Assembly (NCBI GenBank): GCA_028824715.1
Contig: JAPPCV010000087.1
Location: 1 to 64,000 of the forward strand
Direction of reading: 5' to 3'
DNA length: 64,000 nucleotides
From: Boseongicola sp.
GTDB taxonomy: Bacteria; Pseudomonadota; Alphaproteobacteria; Rhodobacterales; Rhodobacteraceae
Shown: in pieces, positions 8,770 to 19,156 of the stretch
How positions within the stretch are numbered: the first letter of the stretch is position 1
How the letters are laid out: every line of letters begins with the position of its first letter
Program-made: the position numbers and the translations under genes
The notes under the pieces: model-generated
What the model saw: only the letters and a program-made list of their open reading frames with translations
Told to the model about the DNA's origin: nothing
Database searches by the model: none

Positions 8770-11700
8770 GTGAGCTTCGCCGAACTCAGCGCCATGTCGA
8801 ACTTCACCTTCCTCACCGGCGCCTCGCACCCTGAGGAATATGTCGACCGTGCCGCGCTCCTTGGCCTCTCGGCCATCGCGATTGCGGATGTGAACTCGGT
8901 TGCAGGCGTTGTGCGAGGACATGCCCGTGCCCGGGAAATCGCGCGGCAGGTGAAGGAGCGCCTGGCCAGCGACCTGATAGGCCCGCCCGCCCCGATGAAA
9001 GGCTGGGAAAAGGAAAGACAGGTTTTTGAAAGCTATCCGGGTGGCAAGGCGCGCCGAAAGAACGGCACCCTTGCATCAGAGGAGCTGGAAGGCCTGCCCG
9101 GCAGCCCGCATGCGGCAGCTGAAACCGGAACGGAACCTTCATCGCTGGAAACCTCCGCCGCCATACTGAACGTGCCACGCCTGATCCCTGGCGCACGGAT
9201 CGTGCTCGACACCGGATTTTCAGTCACCGCGCTTCCGAAAACCCGCAAGGGCTGGGGCAATCTTTGCCGCCTTGTTTCGCGCGGACGGCTTCGCGCAGAG
9301 AAGGGCCACTGCCTCCTCTACATGGATGATCTAGGCGAATTTGGCGCAGAACTCGCCCTCCTGATCCATCCGCCCGAGGAGAAAAGGCCGAAGGGCAGTG
9401 CAGAACCCAGACCCCCCCGGCAAGAAAAGGCCGGCGACGCTCCCAAGACAGGGGGCATCCGGAACGCCTGGCGGGCACAGGTCAACCGGTTGTCACGCCG
9501 CTTTCCCCGGGACAGCCATCTCGTGATGAGCCCCCGTTATGACGGGCAGGACGCCGAACGCTTCGACAATCTCGCCGGGCTTGCGAGGCAGATGGGTCTT
9601 CCTTCCGTCGCTTCCGCGACCCCCCGCATGCATCACGGCTCCCGCCGCAAGCTCGCGGACGTGCTGACCGCGATCCGCACCGGCGTGCAGGTCAAGGATC
9701 TGGGCCGCGCAGCCCTCGCGAATTCCGAGCAGAGATTGCGGGACGAGACGGAGATGCGCCGCCTGCTCGGCCCCCATGGCGATGCCGTCGACCGCGCCGC
9801 CCGGCTGGCGGCATCCCTCGCCTTCTCGCTCGACGAGCTTCGCTATGAATATCCCTCGGAAGTCTCCGAAGGCCAATCCGCGGCCGAGCGCCTGCGCGAA
9901 CTTGCCTACAGGGGGCTCGAGAAACGCTATCCCCGGGCCTCTGCCCCCGAGCGTGTGCGAAACCTTCTCGAGCATGAACTGGCGTTGATCGCCAAGCTGG
10001 AATACGAACCGTATTTCCTCACGGTCTACGACGTGGTGGATTTCGCCCGCTCCAAGGGCATTTTCTGCCAAGGCCGGGGAAGCGCCGCGAATTCAGTGGT
10101 TTGCTACTGCCTGGGCATCACCTCGGTTTCTCCGGAGATCGGCTCCATGGTCTTTGAGCGCTTCGTCTCGGAGGCCCGGGAGGAGGCGCCCGACATAGAC
10201 GTCGACTTCGAGCATGAGCGCCGCGAGGAAGTGATCCAGCATATCTATGACCGCTACGGGCGGGATCGCGCCGGGCTCTGCGCCACGGTCGTGCATTACC
10301 GTGGCAAGCGCGCAATCCGTGAGGTGGGTCGCGCCATGGGTCTCACCGCGGATGCGGTCGGCGCGATCTCGTCCCAGCTCTGGGGCTTCTTCGACACCTC
10401 CGGCATGGCGGCGCAACGGCTCCGCGAGATCGGCTTTGATCCCGACGACCGTCACCTGTCGCAAACGCTCGAGCTTGTCTCCCAGATCCAGGGCTTTCCC
10501 CGCCACCTCTCGCAACATGTCGGCGGCTTCGTCATCACTGAAGGCCGCCTCGATGAGCTTGTCCCCATAGAGAACGCCACCATGGAGGGCCGCACCGTCA
10601 TCTGCTGGGACAAGGATGACATTGATGCCCTCGGGATCCTGAAGGTCGATGTCCTGGCCCTTGGCATGCTCTCCTGCATCCGGAAGGCGTTCGACCTGCT
10701 CAGGCTCCATCACCGGATCGAGCACTCGATGGACAGGCAGCCGCCCCACGAAAAGGAAGTCTACGACATGCTCTGCAAGGCAGACTCGCTTGGCGTCTTC
10801 CAGGTCGAAAGCCGCGCCCAGATGAGCTTCCTGCCGCGCATGAAGCCACGCAACTTCCACGATCTCGTCATCCAGGTCGCCATCATCCGTCCGGGGCCCA
10901 TACAGGGTGACATGGTCCATCCCTATCTCAGGCGGCGGAACGGCGAGGAGAAAATCGAGTATCCCTCGGGCGAACTTGAGGAGATACTTGGCAAGACCAA
11001 CGGCGTGCCCCTGTTCCAGGAGCAGGCCATGCAGATCGCCATCACTGGCGCGGGCTTCTCGCCGGACGAGGCGGACCGGTTGAGGCGCTCGCTCGCCACG
11101 TTCAAGAGGCATGGGAACATCAGCGATTTCCGGAACCGCTTCCTCAAGGGCATGCGCGAAAACGGATACGAGGACGATTTCGCCGAGCGCTGCTTTTCAC
11201 AGCTCGAAGGTTTCGGAAGCTACGGGTTTCCCGAAAGCCATGCGGCTTCCTTCGCCATCCTCGTCTACATTTCAGCCTGGATCAAGTGCTTCCATCCGGG
11301 CATCTTCGCTTGCGCACTCCTGAACTCCCAGCCAATGGGCTTCTATGCTCCGGCCCAGATCGTCAGGGATGCCCGGGAGCACGGGGTCGAGGTGCTCCCG
11401 CTCGACATCAACGAGTCCGCCTGGGACAACGTCATGCAACCCGGTGGCGGCGGCAAACTGGCCTTGAGGCTTGGCTTCCGGCAGATGAAATCCATGAGCG
11501 AAGAGGACGGAACCTGGATCATGGCCGCTCGCGGCAACGGATATCGCTCGGTCGGGGACGTCTGGCGCAAGGCCGGAACCAGGCCGCACGTTCTGCAAGC
11601 GCTGGCTGAAGCCGACGCTTTCGGAAGCCTCGGGATTTCGAGGCGCGACGCGATCTGGGAGGCAAGTGCCATCGCCTCGGTCAAGCCCCTTCCGCTTTTT

Positions 11701-11979
11701 GCAAGCGACCTCGACGGCGAGGCCATCAAGGAACCCGCAGCGCACCTGCCTGAAATGACCCCGGGCGAGCACGTGGTCGAGGACTATGTCACGATGCGAC
11801 TGACACTCCGCGCCCATCCAATGGCCTTTCTCAGGCATCGGCTGACGCCGCAAGCGCAGCCCGACGGCTGCCTCCTTCCACCGGACGGCTCGAAACCATC
11901 CCGCTTCCGGAAGCGCATGAACCTTGCAGCAAAAGCGGGCGGGAGCAGTCCCCTTCACCAATGCGGCCAGGCCCCGTGA
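8770..11979 (+). CDS. dnaE2: Error-prone DNA polymerase III alpha-like DnaE2, C-terminally shortened
   Basis: FAELSAMSNFTFLTGASHPEEYV; CQGRGSAANSVVCYCLGIT; APDIDVDFEHERREEVIQ; FQEQAMQIAI; FPESHAASFA. ORF ends ~45 aa after MRLTLRAHPMAFLR. Confidence 0.93.
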   Translation: MSFAELSAMSNFTFLTGASHPEEYVDRAALLGLSAIAIADVNSVAGVVRGHARAREIARQVKERLASDLIGPPAPMKGWEKERQVFESYPGGKARRKNGTLASEELEGLPGSPHAAAETGTEPSSLETSAAILNVPRLIPGARIVLDTGFSVTALPKTRKGWGNLCRLVSRGRLRAEKGHCLLYMDDLGEFGAELALLIHPPEEKRPKGSAEPRPPRQEKAGDAPKTGGIRNAWRAQVNRLSRRFPRDSHLVMSPRYDGQDAERFDNLAGLARQMGLPSVASATPRMHHGSRRKLADVLTAIRTGVQVKDLGRAALANSEQRLRDETEMRRLLGPHGDAVDRAARLAASLAFSLDELRYEYPSEVSEGQSAAERLRELAYRGLEKRYPRASAPERVRNLLEHELALIAKLEYEPYFLTVYDVVDFARSKGIFCQGRGSAANSVVCYCLGITSVSPEIGSMVFERFVSEAREEAPDIDVDFEHERREEVIQHIYDRYGRDRAGLCATVVHYRGKRAIREVGRAMGLTADAVGAISSQLWGFFDTSGMAAQRLREIGFDPDDRHLSQTLELVSQIQGFPRHLSQHVGGFVITEGRLDELVPIENATMEGRTVICWDKDDIDALGILKVDVLALGMLSCIRKAFDLLRLHHRIEHSMDRQPPHEKEVYDMLCKADSLGVFQVESRAQMSFLPRMKPRNFHDLVIQVAIIRPGPIQGDMVHPYLRRRNGEEKIEYPSGELEEILGKTNGVPLFQEQAMQIAITGAGFSPDEADRLRRSLATFKRHGNISDFRNRFLKGMRENGYEDDFAERCFSQLEGFGSYGFPESHAASFAILVYISAWIKCFHPGIFACALLNSQPMGFYAPAQIVRDAREHGVEVLPLDINESAWDNVMQPGGGGKLALRLGFRQMKSMSEEDGTWIMAARGNGYRSVGDVWRKAGTRPHVLQALAEADAFGSLGISRRDAIWEASAIASVKPLPLFASDLDGEAIKEPAAHLPEMTPGEHVVEDYVTMRLTLRAHPMAFLRHRLTPQAQPDGCLLPPDGSKPSRFRKRMNLAAKAGGSSPLHQCGQAP

Positions 11980-12010
11980 CCTGGCTCCGGAACTGAACGA
12001 GGCCCGGACA

Positions 12011-12589
12011 ATGCCCGATCCAATTGACGAAAGGCCACGCTGCTTTGGCTCAAGGTCAAAGCTCTATGCCCGTTATCACGACACGGAATGGGGCGTGCCC
12101 GTTCATGACGACCGGACGCTCTTCGAGATGCTGATTCTCGAAGGCGCGCATGCAGGCCTGTCCTGGGAAACGATCCTGAACAAGCGCGAGGGCTATCGCG
12201 ACGTCTATCACGGTTTCGACGTCGAGAAGGTCGCCGCCATGAGCGACAGCGAACTGGCCGTCGCGCTTCAGAACCCGGCCATCGTGCGCCATCGCCAGAA
12301 GGTGCCGGCCGCCCGGACGAACGCACGCGTCTTCCTGGCGATGCAGGACGAATGCGGCACGTTTGCAGGCTGGCTCTGGGACCACGTGGATGGAACCCCG
12401 ATCCGGGGCGACTGGAAGAAGGTCACGGACATCCCGGCGGTAACGCCGCTGGCCGAGGAAATCTCGAAAGCCCTGAAGCGTCGCGGCATGACTTTCGTGG
12501 GACCAACGATCATCTACGCCTATCTCCAGGCAGTCGGCGTCGTGAACGACCACTACCGAGGATGCTGGAAAAGCGCCGATCTCACTTGA
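12011..12589 (+). CDS. tag: DNA-3-methyladenine glycosylase I
   Basis: RCFGSRSKLYARYHDTEWGVPVHDDRTLFEMLILEGAHAGLSWETILNKREGYR. Confidence 0.95.
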   Translation: MPDPIDERPRCFGSRSKLYARYHDTEWGVPVHDDRTLFEMLILEGAHAGLSWETILNKREGYRDVYHGFDVEKVAAMSDSELAVALQNPAIVRHRQKVPAARTNARVFLAMQDECGTFAGWLWDHVDGTPIRGDWKKVTDIPAVTPLAEEISKALKRRGMTFVGPTIIYAYLQAVGVVNDHYRGCWKSADLT

Positions 12590-13751
12590 GACGCCCCAGA
12601 ACTTCGAGACTCGCATAGCCGTCAGGCGGCAATCCCCGGCTCGCCTGAAACGCCCGGATCGCATCCATCGTGTTCGGCCCGATGATCCCGTCCGTGCCTT
12701 GCGTGTCGAATCCGCGCGCCGTCAGCAGTCGCTGCATCTCCAACTTTTCGGCACGGCCGAGATTCCTTTCTCTCCTGGGCCAGCGGGACCGGAACGGCCC
12801 GCCGCCGTCCAGACGATCCGCAAGATGGCCCACCGCGATCACGTAGGCATCGGCGGCGTTGTACTGCCTGATGACATGGAAGTTGTCGAAGATCATGAAA
12901 GCGGCACCACGCACGCCGGCCGGCATCAGGATCGAGGCGAACCCGTGGTCAGGAATGCGCCGGCCCCTGGCGTCGCGGACACCCCTGGCAGTCCAGCCAT
13001 CGACGGTGTTCCTGACACGCCGGTCTGCAAGCGCGAGATCGAATCCGCGCGAAAGCACGACCTCCATGCCCCAGGGCTGTCCCTTCCGCCAGCCGCAGCG
13101 GCGAAGAAAGGACGCCGTCGATGCCAGCGCATCGGCCGGATCATCCGACAAGACGTCGGCTCGCCCGTCGCCTCGAAAGTTCACGGCGTGGTCAAGATAC
13201 GTCGTCGGCATGAACTGGGCGTGTCCCATGCCACCGGCCCAGCTTCCCTTCAGGCGTTTCGGAGAGATGTCTCCCGCCTGGACGATCTTCAAGGCCGCAA
13301 TCAACTGATCCTCGAAGAATCGCGCCCGTCGCCCGTCGAAAGCCAGCGTCGCCAGCGCCTCGATCAGGGGCGTGTCGCCACGACATGCGCCAAAGTCGCT
13401 CTCGGCCCCCCAGACGGCTGCCAGGATTGCAGCCTCGACTTCGAACTTCGCCTCGATCTCCGCGAGCAGCCGCCGGTTCCTTTGCAACGCCGCCCGACCG
13501 TCCCTCACGCGCGCATCCGAGACCACCGCGTCCAGGTAGTTCCAGATCTGCCGGGTGAATTCCGGCTGGCTCCGGTCGCTCCGGATCACGCCTGCATTGT
13601 AGCGGACGCCACGAAACGCAACGTCAAAGGCGCCGTCGCGAATGCCGGCAGCGCGGGCTCTTTTTCGAAACCGGTCGATCCAGCGCCGGAAGCCGACGTC
13701 CGATCCGGCCACATCCGGCATGCTGGGCCCTGCCGCATCACGGACAGTCAT
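12582..13751 (-). CDS. Lytic murein transglycosylase (MltB-like) with C-terminal peptidoglycan-binding domain
   Basis: AAVWGAESDFGACRG; KGSWAGGMGHAQFMPTTYL; C-term GFDTQGTDGIIGPNTMDAIRAFQASRGLPPDG. Confidence 0.92.
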   Translation of the reverse strand: MTVRDAAGPSMPDVAGSDVGFRRWIDRFRKRARAAGIRDGAFDVAFRGVRYNAGVIRSDRSQPEFTRQIWNYLDAVVSDARVRDGRAALQRNRRLLAEIEAKFEVEAAILAAVWGAESDFGACRGDTPLIEALATLAFDGRRARFFEDQLIAALKIVQAGDISPKRLKGSWAGGMGHAQFMPTTYLDHAVNFRGDGRADVLSDDPADALASTASFLRRCGWRKGQPWGMEVVLSRGFDLALADRRVRNTVDGWTARGVRDARGRRIPDHGFASILMPAGVRGAAFMIFDNFHVIRQYNAADAYVIAVGHLADRLDGGGPFRSRWPRRERNLGRAEKLEMQRLLTARGFDTQGTDGIIGPNTMDAIRAFQASRGLPPDGYASLEVLGRLK

Positions 13752-15985
13752 TTTCCCTTCCGCTTCAGCTTTGCCGCCCTCTTCCGGGCCTTGGTCGCCT
13801 TTCGACGCGCGGGCATGCGAATCCTGTGCGCCCGGGGCAGCGGCTTGCCGTCGATCTCAAGAAGTTCCAGCAAGATTCCGCCAGTAACCGGGACCGCCTC
13901 GGCCAGCCGGACCAGCACCCGCTGCCCGACCGAAATCACGGTGTTCGTGTCGTCGCCTGTCAGGGTCCGATCGTCGCGATCGAAATGGAAATGCTCGTAT
14001 CCGATCTCGCGCACAGGAATGAGCCCGTCCGCCCCCGTTTCGTCGAGTTCGACGAACGCCCCGAAGCGCTGGACTCCGGAAACGCGCCCGGAGAGCTCTG
14101 TTCCAACCCGATCTGCCATATACGCCGCCAGGTAACGGTCATTCGTATCACGCTCGGCCTGCATGGAACGCCGTTCGGTGTTCGAGATGCGCTCGGCAGT
14201 GGCGTCGAGCCGCTCCACCTCTGCGTCCGTCAAGCCATCGTCTCCCCAGCCGTGAGCACGGATCAGCGCCCGATGTACCACGAGGTCCGCGTAGCGACGA
14301 ATGGGAGACGTGAAATGGGCATAGGCCTTCAGTGCGAGACCGAAATGCCCAAAGTTCCTCGAACTGTAATATGCCTGCGTCATCGAGCGCAGCACCGAGA
14401 GATTCATGAGCGCGCCGTCATCCGTTCCCGCTGCGGCGGCGAGCAGCCGGTTGAGGTGCCGGTTGCTCAGGACCGTACCGGCGCTGAAGGGAAGCCCGGC
14501 CGCCTTGGCGATCTCGTGCAATGCACGAATCTTCTCGCGTGACGGCTCCTCGTGAACCCGGAACAGGAGTGGCGTCCTGTCGCTGATGAGCGTCCGCGCG
14601 GCTGCAACATTGGCGAGAACCATGAACTCCTCAATCAACCGATGCATGTCCAGCCGCTCCTTGAATGCAACCGATCTGACCGTGCCGTCCTCGTCCAGGA
14701 CGATCTCTCGCTCCGGGAGGTCAAGATCGAGTGGCTGGCGGCGGTCGCGAGCGCGTCGAAGCGCGGCATGGGCGGCCCGGAGCGGCTTCAGGACCGTCTC
14801 TCGCAGCGGTTCCGCCCTGTCGTTGGGGCGACCGTCCAGGGCGGCCTGCGCCTCTTCATAACTGAGCGAGGCCACCGAGCGCATCCGGGCGCGCTGGAAC
14901 TCGTGCGCGATCAGTTCACCGCTTGCGTCAATCACGAGGCGGACGGCAATGCATGGCCGCGGCACGCCTTCGTGGAGCGAGCAGAGATCGCCGGACAGGC
15001 GGTCGGGAAGCATCGGGACCACGCGATCCGGGAAGTATGTGGAATTTCCACGCTCCCGGGCCTCGAGATCAACGGCGCTTCCGGGCCTGACGTAGTGTGC
15101 GACGTCGGCGATCGCGACCCAGAGGACGTGCCCGCCTTCGTTGTCCGGAGCCTGGTCAGGTTCGGCCCAGACCGCATCGTCATGGTCGCGAGCGTCCGCC
15201 GGATCGATCGTGACGAAAGGCAGCGATGTCAGGTCCGCTCGCATGCCGGAGCCCGCGGGCCGCGCAGCTTGCGCTTCCGCGATGACCTCATCCGGAAAGT
15301 CGTCCCTAAGTCCGTGCTGGTGAATGGCGATCAGCGAAACGGACCTGGGCCGCGACGGATCGCCGAGACATGCGGCAATGCGTGCGTGAGGAAGGCCCAG
15401 GCGCGCCCTTGGACCGGTCTGCCCGGCTTCGACCAGTTCGCCGTCCTTCGCTCCGCCATCCGCGCCTGGCGGCACATGCCATTCCCTCGACGCACCCTTG
15501 TCGATCGGCACGATGCGTCCGCCCGAATCCGACTTGCGAAATATGCCCAGGATCTTGCCATGGGAAGTGCCGATGCGGCGGATGACACGGGCTTCGTAAG
15601 CGTGCGTGTCGCCCTTGATCTCTTCGAGGCGCGCGAGAATCCGGTCTCCCGGTGCCAGAGCAGGATCGCCGGATCTTTGCAAAACCAGGATCGTGGGCGC
15701 CTCCCCCTGACCTTGCCATTCCGGTGGGCGCGCAATCAGGTCTCCATCAGTGTCAATCCCGTTCACCTGCAGAACCGATACTGGCGGGAGGCGATCCGGA
15801 TCGTGACAGGTCTTGCGGCGCTTCGCGAGCTGGCCTTCGGCTTCCAGTTCCCTTAACTGGCGCTTGAGATCGAGCCGGGCCGGACCCCTGATGCCGAAGG
15901 CTCTTGCGATGTCGCGTTTCGAGGCCTTCGACGGGTTGTCGGAGACCCAGGCAAGGATGTCTTCTTTCGTGGGAATCCGGGTCAT
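13748..15985 (-). CDS. rnr: Ribonuclease R
   Basis: FVTIDPADARDHDDAVWAEPD RNB motif; S1-like C-term; basic tail. Confidence 0.94.
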   Translation of the reverse strand: MTRIPTKEDILAWVSDNPSKASKRDIARAFGIRGPARLDLKRQLRELEAEGQLAKRRKTCHDPDRLPPVSVLQVNGIDTDGDLIARPPEWQGQGEAPTILVLQRSGDPALAPGDRILARLEEIKGDTHAYEARVIRRIGTSHGKILGIFRKSDSGGRIVPIDKGASREWHVPPGADGGAKDGELVEAGQTGPRARLGLPHARIAACLGDPSRPRSVSLIAIHQHGLRDDFPDEVIAEAQAARPAGSGMRADLTSLPFVTIDPADARDHDDAVWAEPDQAPDNEGGHVLWVAIADVAHYVRPGSAVDLEARERGNSTYFPDRVVPMLPDRLSGDLCSLHEGVPRPCIAVRLVIDASGELIAHEFQRARMRSVASLSYEEAQAALDGRPNDRAEPLRETVLKPLRAAHAALRRARDRRQPLDLDLPEREIVLDEDGTVRSVAFKERLDMHRLIEEFMVLANVAAARTLISDRTPLLFRVHEEPSREKIRALHEIAKAAGLPFSAGTVLSNRHLNRLLAAAAGTDDGALMNLSVLRSMTQAYYSSRNFGHFGLALKAYAHFTSPIRRYADLVVHRALIRAHGWGDDGLTDAEVERLDATAERISNTERRSMQAERDTNDRYLAAYMADRVGTELSGRVSGVQRFGAFVELDETGADGLIPVREIGYEHFHFDRDDRTLTGDDTNTVISVGQRVLVRLAEAVPVTGGILLELLEIDGKPLPRAHRIRMPARRKATKARKRAAKLKRKGK

Positions 15986-16108
15986 GTCCGGCGCGTATCA
16001 CGGGATCTGGACCGGGTCACGCCGGTTGACGACGCGCTGCTTCTGCGCGTGGCCGCACCATCACGGCTTCAGTCGGGGCTGAATCCGGATGGAGGAAAGC
16101 CGAGTCCG

Positions 16109-16678
16109 TCACCGAAGATCGGAAGCGGTGTCAACGTCGGCAAGCGTGTCAACCATCGCGATCGGTCTTGGAAGCGTGTGAAGCGCGTCGGCGAGGGTGC
16201 CCTGATGCGACCAGCGCGTGCCCCGAAACAGGTCCTTGGGCGGCCGCTGCGGATGATGGAGGCCGATCAACCAGAATCCGCCATCGCAGGAAGGGCCGAT
16301 GACGGTTCGGGCCCGGCCCAGTGCCGAGAACCCGGCGACAATGTGGCGCCTGCGAATTCCAGGAATGTCAGATCCGATGAGCAAGGTCGGTCCCGGCGTT
16401 GCGCTGAGCGCACGCGTCATCCTCTGGCCCAGGTTCCCGGTCCCTTGCGGGACGCGCGGAAGGTCGGCCGGCCAGGCACGGCTCCTGAATCCCTCGACGT
16501 CGGGCGTGACCGCAAGGACCGTCTGCCAGCGCGGATCACGAAGTCGGCGCAAGAGCCGCCTGGTCTGGTGCCGGTACCACCATGCCGCCCTCACCACGCC
16601 GATTTCCCGCCCAAGGCGCGTCTTGACCCGGCCCGGGTGCGGCTCCTTGACCATGACAATCAAGGTCCGTCGCCTCAC
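16109..16678 (-). CDS. DUF2064/TIGR04282-like glycosyltransferase family protein
   Basis: LIVMVKEPHPGRVKTRLGREIG...NLGQRMTRAL...LIGSDIPGI. Confidence 0.82.
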   Translation of the reverse strand: MRRRTLIVMVKEPHPGRVKTRLGREIGVVRAAWWYRHQTRRLLRRLRDPRWQTVLAVTPDVEGFRSRAWPADLPRVPQGTGNLGQRMTRALSATPGPTLLIGSDIPGIRRRHIVAGFSALGRARTVIGPSCDGGFWLIGLHHPQRPPKDLFRGTRWSHQGTLADALHTLPRPIAMVDTLADVDTASDLR

Positions 16679-17091
16679 AGGGCAAGCACCATTTCGCGAT
16701 GAGGGATGCCTGCATCGAAGTATTCCGGGCCAGTCACTTCAAAGCCGAGATCCTCGTAGAACCCGACCGCGTGGGCCTGGGATCCGAGGCTTGCCCGGAC
16801 TACGCCCTGCCTTCGCAGTTCAGCCAGGGCCGCGCGCATGATGTCCTTGCCCAGGCCGCGGCCGCGCCTGTCCGCGAGAACCGCCACACGACCGATCCTG
16901 CCTGCATCGCCATCGATAAGGAGGCGCGCGGTGCCGACGGGCTCGCCGCAATCCAGGGCAACGAGATGGATTGCTTCGTCGTCGCGACCATCTCGCTCGT
17001 CCGCTTCGGAAACGCCCTGTTCCTCGATGAAGACGCGGGCGCGAATGTCCAGCACTGCAGGCATGTCGCGCGTTTCGGCGCGGCGAATCAT
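16675..17091 (-). CDS. GNAT family N-acetyltransferase
   Basis: GRIGRVAVLADRRGRGLGKDIMRAALAELRRQG; VGFYEDLGFEVTGPEYFDAGIPH. Confidence 0.9.
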   Translation of the reverse strand: MIRRAETRDMPAVLDIRARVFIEEQGVSEADERDGRDDEAIHLVALDCGEPVGTARLLIDGDAGRIGRVAVLADRRGRGLGKDIMRAALAELRRQGVVRASLGSQAHAVGFYEDLGFEVTGPEYFDAGIPHREMVLAL

Positions 17092-18230
17092 GCAAAGTAC
17101 CTCTCGAGGATTCGGCGGTAGACTGCAGCGAGCTGCGCTATCTGCGCGACTTCGACGCGCTCGTCGACCTCGTGCATGGTCTTGCCGACGAGACCGAACT
17201 CCACGACCGGGCAGTGCCGCTTCATGAAGCGCGCATCGGAGGAGCCGCCGGTGGTCGAGAGGTCGGGCGAAAGACCGGTTTCGGCCCGGATGGCTTCCGC
17301 AACGAGTTCCGAAAAAGCGCCGGGCGGAGTGAGAAAGCTCTCGCCGGAAACCTTGGTCTCCATTGAAATCTCCACGCCCGATTCGGCTGACGCACGCGCG
17401 GACTCCTCTTCAAGCCAGGCCGTCAGGCTCCCGGAGCCATGGGCATCGTTGAACCTGATGTTCAGCGATGCCTGGCAGGCCGAGGGAATGACGTTGGTGG
17501 CGGCATTGCCCGTGTCGATCGTCGTGACGGCAAGCGTCGACGGCTGGAAATGTTCGGTGCCGTCGTCGAGCTTGTGGCTGGCAATCCTGTCCATGAGGCG
17601 CGCGAGGGCGTGAACGGGATTGCGGGCCCGGTCCGGATACGCCGTATGGCCCTGCACGCCGGTCGCGGTGAAATGCGCAGACATGGAGCCCCGGCGCCCG
17701 ATCTTGATCGTGTCGCCCAGCGCCTCGACGGAGGTCGGCTCTCCGACGATGCAATCGGACATGGCTTCACCGTTTGCGGACATCCAGTCGAGAATGGCCG
17801 TGGTGCCGTCGGCTGCGTGGCCCTCTTCGTCGCAAGTGATGGCAATGATGATCGCGCCCTCTGGCGGGCTTTCCTGCACGAAGGAAATTGCGGCGGACAC
17901 GAATGCCGCGACCCCCGACTTCATGTCGACGGCACCGCGCCCGTAGAGCCAGCCATCGCGCTCCTCCGCTCCGAACGGGTCGGCAGACCAGGTCCCCGGA
18001 TCACCGGGTGGCACGACGTCGGCATGCCCGTTGAAGCCAAAAGTTCGTGCTGCAGCCTTCATGCCCCAACGGGCAACGAGGTTCGCGACAGCTCCCCTGT
18101 CAGCACGAAAGCAGTCAAAGCCGGCATCGCGAAGCGTTGATTCCAGCAGCGAAATTGCACCGCCCTCCTCCGGGGTGACGGTCCGGCAGCGAACAAGCTG
18201 CCGCGTCAGTTCTACAGGGTCGCAGCTCAT
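17088..18230 (-). CDS. dapE: Succinyl-diaminopimelate desuccinylase
   Basis: FNGHADVVPPGDPGTWSADPFGAEERDGWLYGRGAVDMKSG; TCDEEGHAADGT. Confidence 0.94.
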   Translation of the reverse strand: MSCDPVELTRQLVRCRTVTPEEGGAISLLESTLRDAGFDCFRADRGAVANLVARWGMKAAARTFGFNGHADVVPPGDPGTWSADPFGAEERDGWLYGRGAVDMKSGVAAFVSAAISFVQESPPEGAIIIAITCDEEGHAADGTTAILDWMSANGEAMSDCIVGEPTSVEALGDTIKIGRRGSMSAHFTATGVQGHTAYPDRARNPVHALARLMDRIASHKLDDGTEHFQPSTLAVTTIDTGNAATNVIPSACQASLNIRFNDAHGSGSLTAWLEEESARASAESGVEISMETKVSGESFLTPPGAFSELVAEAIRAETGLSPDLSTTGGSSDARFMKRHCPVVEFGLVGKTMHEVDERVEVAQIAQLAAVYRRILERYFA

Positions 18231-18265
18231 GCGCCTTGGCTAGCCTTTGCAGCGCACGGTCGCAA

Positions 18266-18964
18266 TCACGCTCTCCGGGCCACGTCGCCGCCTGCCGCAA
18301 CGAAAGGCGAAGAAGCCGGTGCATCAAGTTGCAGTCCAAGGCCCGCAATCGCCGGTTTCAGGTCCTCCGGGCGGTCAATGACGGCCCCGGCATCGCGCCA
18401 CTCCTCTTCGTTCCCGTATCCCCAACTGACCGCGACGCTCTTCATTCCGACTTCCTTGGCGGCCGCCATGTCGTGCTCGCGGTCCCCGACCATCACGGCC
18501 TTGGCCACGTCTTCGCCGGTTTCGGCGAGCGCATGAGCCAGCAGGTCGCCTTTCCAGTTCCGCGTGCCGTCAAGCTCCGGTCCGAATTCGCGCTCCATGT
18601 ATTCGGCAAGACCGAAATGCCGCGTGACCTTCCGGGCGTAGACGTGTGGCTTGGCGGTTGCGAGATAAAGGCGCGCACCTGCCTCCCGAAGGGTGTTCAG
18701 CGCGCCTGGGACACCGCCATACACCCGCGCGTCGAACATGCCCCCCTTGCGGTAATGTTCCCGGTACGCGGCCATCACCGCCTCGGGGTCCGAAAGTCCC
18801 ATCTTGCGAAAGGACTCGTCGAAGGGCGGTCCGATCATCCAGGCAAGGTCCGTCTCCGCAAGCGCGTGATGGCCGCTCGATCCGAGTGCATGGCGCAAGG
18901 ACTCGAGGATCCCGGGGTGGGATTCCATAAGCGTGCCATCGAGATCGAGAAAGACTGCCGTCAT
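18266..18964 (-). CDS. HAD-family hydrolase (phosphoglycolate phosphatase-like)
   Basis: AVFLDLDGTLMESHPGILESL; MVGDREHDMAAAKEVGMKSVAVSWGYG. Confidence 0.88.
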   Translation of the reverse strand: MTAVFLDLDGTLMESHPGILESLRHALGSSGHHALAETDLAWMIGPPFDESFRKMGLSDPEAVMAAYREHYRKGGMFDARVYGGVPGALNTLREAGARLYLATAKPHVYARKVTRHFGLAEYMEREFGPELDGTRNWKGDLLAHALAETGEDVAKAVMVGDREHDMAAAKEVGMKSVAVSWGYGNEEEWRDAGAVIDRPEDLKPAIAGLGLQLDAPASSPFVAAGGDVARRA

Positions 18965-19156
18965 GTCAGCACTCCGACCAGGACATGCCCGACAGCCATC
19001 GCGACGTCTTCGGAATGCACGTCGCCTCCTCTCCGTTCATCTCCGGGGTGAGGGGCACGCGTGACTTGGGTGACAGGGATCCGATTGCGACCATGGGCGG
19101 GTTGTGCGTTTGGGAGGTGGCGAGAAAGGCACGCTCTCCGATCACGGGCGTCAGGA

